The position numbers and the translations under genes are program-made. A DNA stretch of 8,727 bases, taken from the NCBI GenBank assembly GCA_964537875.1, contig CAZIDN010000114.1, forward strand, positions 1 to 8,727, in the 5' to 3' direction. The notes beneath the pieces were generated by a model, which was not told the origin of the DNA, made no database searches, and saw only the letters and a list, made by a program, of their open reading frames with translations. The DNA is from JAPKZH01 sp964537875. GTDB taxonomy: Bacteria > Acidobacteriota > Aminicenantia > Aminicenantales > UBA4085. Each line of letters begins with the position of its first letter. Position 1 is the stretch's first letter. This document shows, in pieces, positions 5,927 to 8,727 of the stretch.

Positions 5927-6690
5927 TTCAAGGAAGAGTTCGGGACGCTCCCCTGACGACATCCGGGGTGCGGCTGGCGAGCCAGGAGGTAGGCGAACAA
6001 CGCGACCAGATTGCCCAGAAGGACAAACATGGCCCACACCCAAGCGCGCTCGCCGCGGACCTTTGCGTCTAGGAATACCCACCCCACCAACGCCAGCCAA
6101 TACACCATCAGTCCGAGGGGGATCACGAACACCGCGACAGCATACCCAAAACCCGGAAAGCCTCCCAGCCCCGGGTTGACATCGTAGGACAAAGCGACGA
6201 ATCCCAATTCGGTATCATCGCTGGCGCGCAACGGGCGGACCATCTGCCGAAGCACATCGTTGTGCTCGCCTTCGCTTTGGATGGCGGAAGCCGCCAGCAA
6301 AGCCATTCTCTGCTGCGGGGTCAAAAAGCCCTCCGGCATTTCGGACAATACGCGATGCGTCTCCTCCGTCGCCCATTCTTCCACCCGCCCCCGGTCGGCA
6401 AACCTTGCGTTTGAGAAAGCGATTTGACCGTCCGGACGGATGAGCCAAACCGCCGCGACATAGCGTGCGCGGCGGAGCTTCTCCAAAGCCTGCTGGAACG
6501 GCGGATCGTCAAGCGAACTTGGCCGCATCGCCTGCAGCTCGGCCACGGCGGCATCCACGGTCCGGCGTGTCTCGCCCGAATCAAACGACACCCGACGGTG
6601 CGTTTGGCTGACGACGATGAAGCCTATAAGGGCGGCCAAAACAGAGATCGCGGCCGCAACGGGCAACCGACGTTTCAGGTTCTCGGACAT
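5923..6690 (-). CDS. Membrane protein with extracytoplasmic sensor-like region
   Basis: The 255-aa protein has a transmembrane helix at about 11-28, an extracytoplasmic region at 30-178 and two further helices at about 181-207 and 217-238. The sequence ARYVAAVWLIRPDGQIAFSN (75-94) looks like the core strands of a PAS/Cache-type sensor, but the family is not certain. The tail WVFLDAKVRGERAWVWAMFVLLGN resembles the short two-helix membrane segments seen in small membrane proteins of sigma-factor operons. A strong GGAGG site lies 5 nt before the ATG at 6690. It overlaps the preceding gene by 16 nt and the hydrolase by 4 nt. It could sense an envelope signal for the sigma factor or assist the hydrolase; this is inferred from gene order only. 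Confidence 0.72.
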   Translation of the reverse strand: MSENLKRRLPVAAAISVLAALIGFIVVSQTHRRVSFDSGETRRTVDAAVAELQAMRPSSLDDPPFQQALEKLRRARYVAAVWLIRPDGQIAFSNARFADRGRVEEWATEETHRVLSEMPEGFLTPQQRMALLAASAIQSEGEHNDVLRQMVRPLRASDDTELGFVALSYDVNPGLGGFPGFGYAVAVFVIPLGLMVYWLALVGWVFLDAKVRGERAWVWAMFVLLGNLVALFAYLLARQPHPGCRQGSVPNSSLK

Positions 6691-7031
6691 GATTTCCTCC
6701 GTAAGATGATGACGAGGCTGGCGATTGGCAGACAGGCCAAGTTCAAAAGGACAAGGAGTCCAACCGGGTTCAACGCGAAACTCAATGGCAGTCGTATGCT
6801 CGTGTCCCATATCGAGAGAACGTTCGTTGCGGCCAGCAAGAGAACAAGACTGCTGAACAGGGCCAGAATCCCCGCCGGGAATTCCTTCGGCCGGCGCGTT
6901 TCGCGCAAAGCAGCGGAGAGTCGCTGATGGAGTTGTTCTCGCGCCGACGGCGTCAACCGCGTATCCGGTCCGAAACTCGCGCGGATCAACCGTTCCAGGT
7001 TCCGGTCAAACGGTGATTCTTGCTGGTTCAT
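6675..7031 (-). CDS. Small two-helix membrane protein, candidate anti-sigma factor
   Basis: The 118-aa protein has a soluble N-terminus of about 50 residues (FDRNLERLIRASFGPDTRL, then helical LTPSAREQLHQRLSAALRE) and two hydrophobic helices at about 52-73 and 86-109. A short cytoplasmic domain plus membrane helices, encoded directly after an ECF sigma gene with a 4-nt ATGA overlap, is the usual arrangement of anti-sigma factors. No zinc-binding H-x3-C-x2-C motif is present, so it is not of the classic ZAS type. AAAGGAGG lies 7 nt before ATG. The role is inferred from position and layout, not from homology. Confidence 0.7.
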   Translation of the reverse strand: MNQQESPFDRNLERLIRASFGPDTRLTPSAREQLHQRLSAALRETRRPKEFPAGILALFSSLVLLLAATNVLSIWDTSIRLPLSFALNPVGLLVLLNLACLPIASLVIILRRKSCPRT

Positions 7032-7606
7032 TCGAAATCCTCCTTTCGGCCACTCAGAACCGCACGCAAGGCCGCTTTCGCCCGCGACAGCAGGGATTCC
7101 GCGGCCTTGTAGCTGCGCCCCAATTGCCGGGCGACGTCCTCAACCGAACATTCCTCCGCGTAACGGGCGAGCAGTGCGAAGCGATAGTCGTCGGGCAACT
7201 CTGCCAGGGCTTCGATGAGGCGGACGCGTAGCGCCGATCGGTTCAGCACTTCGTCCGGCAGCGGGCCGCTATCCATCAATTCCCGCAGGTCCGCCGGCAA
7301 CGCAGTCAGCGCTGAACCGCCGGTTACATTCCGTCGTCGCCAGTAGTCCGCAACCTTGTGCCGGGCGATGCCGCATAGCCATGAGAGCAGCCGGCCTTGC
7401 CCTTGGTAGGACGGAAGCATACGGATCGCGGCCACGAACGTATCCTGCCAAATTTCCTCCGCGTCCGTTCGCGCGCCGTTCAGCTGGTGAAAGATAAATC
7501 CGAACACCAGATCGGCATGGTGCGCATAGAACTTGTTGAACGCGTCCACGTCCCCCAGCGACACGCGCCTGGCCAACTCCAGATCGTCTTCGTACTCAGC
7601 ACCCAT
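7028..7606 (-). CDS. ECF-type RNA polymerase sigma factor
   Basis: This 192-aa sigma70-family protein would direct RNA polymerase to a small regulon, probably including its own operon. Region sigma2 is at about residues 11-92 (LARRVSLGDVDAFNKFY, DAEEIWQDTFVAAIRML, WLCGIARHKVADYWRRR), and sigma4 at about 127-181 (LIEALAELPDDYRFALLARY, then the helix-turn-helix SVEDVARQLGRSYKAAESLL). No sigma3 region is present. The ATG at 7606 gives the normal family length. It has no clear Shine-Dalgarno site, but a short ORF with a good site overlaps it by 11 nt. The frame stays open to 7801 without recognisable homology. It leads the four-gene operon. Confidence 0.9.
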   Translation of the reverse strand: MGAEYEDDLELARRVSLGDVDAFNKFYAHHADLVFGFIFHQLNGARTDAEEIWQDTFVAAIRMLPSYQGQGRLLSWLCGIARHKVADYWRRRNVTGGSALTALPADLRELMDSGPLPDEVLNRSALRVRLIEALAELPDDYRFALLARYAEECSVEDVARQLGRSYKAAESLLSRAKAALRAVLSGRKEDFE

Positions 7607-7658
7607 TCGTTTCGTCGCGGCTCTGGCTATCCGGCCGACATGAGCCGTCAAAAGGCAT
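7596..7658 (-). CDS. Possible 20-aa leader ORF before the sigma gene
   Basis: MPFDGSCRPDSQSRDETNGC is read from ATG 7658 to a TGA at 7598-7596. GAGGAGG lies 4 nt before its ATG, a better ribosome site than the sigma gene has. Its stop lies 11 nt past the sigma start, an arrangement that allows reinitiation. No conserved sequence is recognised. It could be an accidental ORF. Confidence 0.35.
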   Translation of the reverse strand: MPFDGSCRPDSQSRDETNGC

Positions 7659-7850
7659 GTCGCCTCCTCGGCGAGAAATCCTTCGCTCGAACGCCTCTCT
7701 CGCGGATCCCCGTCGGCCCCCCGTGTGTTCCTCGTCCATTCGATATCTCCGTTGCCGGAGATGCCCCGGAAGGGGAGTCCGCTTTTCCCTCCTCGCCTCA
7801 CGGGATCCCTGTCCTGCAGGCTCGGAACGGGAGCCTCCCATCACGAAAGA

Positions 7851-7880
7851 ATGATACAGCCGGCTTTGGGACGTGGTCAA
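7851..7880 (-). promoter_or_regulatory. Candidate promoter of the sigma-factor operon
   Basis: On the minus strand TTGACC (7880-7875), 18 bases, then TATCAT (7856-7851) match sigma70 elements at 10 of 12 positions. The start site would lie near 7844, giving a leader of almost 240 nt to the sigma ATG. It overlaps the recombinase relic on the other strand. An ECF-type autoregulatory promoter was sought and not convincingly found. Confidence 0.4.
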
Positions 7881-8132
7881 TTGGAAAGGTTGGGCATTGC
7901 GAATGCGAACCTTCACACCTGGCGGCACACGTTCGCGAGCTATCTGATGATGAGGACGGGCAACATCCGGGTCGTCCAGATGCTCTAAGGCCACAAGTCG
8001 ATCAGGACGACGGAGATATATTCCCACCTCAGCGAAAGGCATCTCCACCACGTCGTCGGCCAGCTCCCCGGCCCGAAAATGGGCACACTTTTGAGCACAC
8101 TTGCTATTTTGCGGGGTCGTGGGATTGCGTAA
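7881..8132 (+). pseudogene. Tyrosine recombinase (integrase) relic
   Basis: The plus frame reads LERLGIANANLHTWRHTFAS (from 7881) through QML, then TAA (7986-7988), then GHKSIRTTEIYSHLSERHLH and on to a TAA at 8130-8132. This is the C-terminal half of a phage-type integrase catalytic domain. It retains the His and Arg of HxxR (codons 7914 and 7923), the GHK His (7992) and the nucleophile Tyr (8019). The stop falls where relatives have the second Leu of LLGHK, so a single change of TTA to TAA would explain it. The N-terminal domain and the first catalytic Arg are missing. Its place next to the tRNA fits the integrase of an element inserted in tRNA-Val, now inactive. Confidence 0.85.
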
Positions 8133-8169
8133 AACCCGAAACGCCTTTAAGAATTTATCTAGAAATAAT

Positions 8170-8415
8170 TGACCCCCCTTATCCCCCTTGAGAATCAGGG
8201 GGGGAATCGATGGCGGAGATCACCCGAGATGCTTCCGACTCCTCTTAGTGATCTTATCCCCCCTACCCCCCTTCCAAGAAGGGGGGCATCGTCAGCATCC
8301 TGTGCCGAAGACGCCTCCCGGTTTATTTTAATAGGTATTAACCCCCCTGCCCCCCTGAACAATCAGGGGGGGAATCGATGGCGGAGATCACCCGAGATGC
8401 TTCCGACTCCTCTTA
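8170..8415. repeat. 168-bp tandem unit of nested palindromes, before the gap
   Basis: The block starting AATCGATGGCGGAGATCACC occurs at 8205 and again at 8373, a period of 168. Each period carries a GA-rich block, a hairpin CCCCCCTTC (8266-8274)/GAAGGGGGG (8278-8286), an arm CCGAAGACGCC (8305-8315), an AT-rich spacer and a hairpin CCCCCCTGA (8350-8358)/TCAGGGGGG (8363-8371). A related first hairpin lies at 8171-8204. No reading frame is credible. C runs on this strand and G runs on the other could also form four-stranded structures. Confidence 0.85.
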
Positions 8416-8515
8416 NNNNNNNNNNNNNNNNNNNNNNNNNNNNNNNNNNNNNNNNNNNNNNNNNNNNNNNNNNNNNNNNNNNNNNNNNNNNNNNNNNNNN
8501 NNNNNNNNNNNNNNN
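8416..8515. other. Assembly gap of 100 N
   Basis: Exactly 100 N suggest a default scaffold gap of unknown length. The left edge (TCCTCTTA) and right edge (CCCGGTTTATTTTAATAGG) match consecutive parts of the 168-bp unit, which are 69 bases apart in the complete unit (8248-8316). The true missing sequence is therefore probably 69 bases, or 69 plus a multiple of 168. Confidence 0.85.
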
Positions 8516-8539
8516 CCCGGTTTATTTTAATAGGTATTA

Positions 8540-8638
8540 ACCCCCCTGCCCCCCTGAACAATCAGGGGGGATTCGTGGGCGTCTTCGGAATGGAATGGTG
8601 GGCGATAGAGGATTTGAACCTCTGACTTCTACCGTGTG
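8540..8638. repeat. Right copy of 99-bp direct repeat (attR-like)
   Basis: This matches 57-155 with one difference. It contains the inner hairpin (8549-8557 with 8562-8570), the right outer arm GGCGTCTTCGG (8578-8588) and the 3' half of the intact tRNA-Val from the first anticodon base. The gap has removed the left outer arm. Confidence 0.8.
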
Positions 8639-8670
8639 AAGGTAGCACTCTGCCGCTGAGTTAATCGCCC
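8596..8670 (-). tRNA. tRNA-Val (anticodon CAC)
   Basis: A 75-nt tRNA including an encoded CCA (8598-8596). The acceptor stem GGGCGAT/ATCGCCC is fully paired. The D arm contains ACTC-AGCGGCA-GAGT, the anticodon stem CTACC/GGTAG encloses TTCACAC with anticodon CAC (reads GTG, Val), and the T arm is AGAGG-TTCAAAT-CCTCT. All stems are intact, so it should be functional. Its 3' half belongs to the 99-bp repeat, so the gene was probably reconstituted by an integrating element. Confidence 0.95.
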
Positions 8671-8681
8671 AACCGCGGATA

Positions 8682-8709
8682 TTTTTAACGAATTTTCCGA
8701 GAATGTCAA
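8682..8709 (-). promoter_or_regulatory. Promoter of tRNA-Val
   Basis: On the minus strand a perfect -35 TTGACA (8709-8704) is followed after 16 bases by TAAAAA (8687-8682), a 4-of-6 match to TATAAT. The predicted start is a few bases before the mature tRNA 5' end at 8670. Confidence 0.5.
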
Positions 8710-8727
8710 TTTTTTGATTTTATTGAC

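Noticed and set aside
5927..6100. 58-residue N-terminal extension of the hydrolase
   Set aside because: It overlaps the upstream membrane gene heavily and would bury the signal peptide; the ATGA overlap supports the start at 5926.
7607..7801. 65-residue N-terminal extension of the sigma factor
   Set aside because: It shows no sigma-family similarity, and the ATG at 7606 gives the usual ECF length.
7397..8191. 264-aa plus-strand open frame
   Set aside because: It is antisense to the sigma factor gene, whose sigma2 and sigma4 motifs are clear, and out of frame with the integrase relic.
8169..8540. Plus-strand open frame across the repeat array and gap
   Set aside because: It is built from the tandem repeat and runs through 34 codons of N; the composition is that of hairpin repeats, not protein.
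8170..8588. CRISPR array
   Set aside because: The repeat period is 168 bp with whole-unit identity and no unique spacers; hairpin C/G runs explain the pattern and no cas genes are present.

Overview
The window looks like a scaffolded contig from an uncultured bacterium, since it contains a run of exactly 100 N. Genes carry Shine-Dalgarno sites, the tRNA encodes its own CCA, and coding regions are moderately GC-rich beside AT-rich spacers. The mix of secreted lipoprotein hydrolases, a TPR-tailed amidohydrolase and an ECF sigma operon recalls Acidobacteriota/Aminicenantes-type genomes. That placement is a low-confidence impression.

The layout is that of a degenerate genomic island at a tRNA gene. 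An intact tRNA-Val(CAC) lies on the minus strand at the right end (8596-8670). A displaced copy of its 3' half, cut exactly at the first anticodon base, lies at the left end (113-155). The two belong to a 99-bp direct repeat with one mismatch. A 5'-truncated tyrosine recombinase with an in-frame stop (about 7881-8132) sits beside the intact tRNA. These look like attL, attR and a dead integrase. The outer side of each end is made of nested C-run/G-run palindromes, which on the right form a 168-bp tandem unit interrupted by the assembly gap.

Inside the island, the left part on the plus strand has a secreted amidohydrolase-TPR lipoprotein (382-2190), whose active site appears to lack three of the family's metal ligands. 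A frameshifted small membrane gene (2249-2402) follows, overlapping the start of an Asp-box beta-propeller lipoprotein (2399-3721). Convergent to these, on the minus strand, is a BrnT/BrnA toxin-antitoxin pair (3989-4535). Its promoter is a perfect TTGACA-N17-TATAAT with an inverted repeat in the spacer, and it runs almost directly into the brnT start codon.

The right part is a tightly overlapping four-gene minus-strand operon, read from 7606 down to 4706: an ECF sigma factor, a small two-helix membrane protein that could be an anti-sigma factor, a membrane protein with an extracytoplasmic sensor-like region, and a secreted alpha/beta hydrolase with a duplicated N-terminal module. The overlaps (4, 16 and 4 nt) suggest translational coupling of envelope sensing, sigma control and an exported hydrolase. 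This is the most system-like part of the window. A diverged 110-bp repeat (178-287 and 4580-4688) marks both the left end of the island and the boundary between its halves, so the island may be a composite of two insertions.
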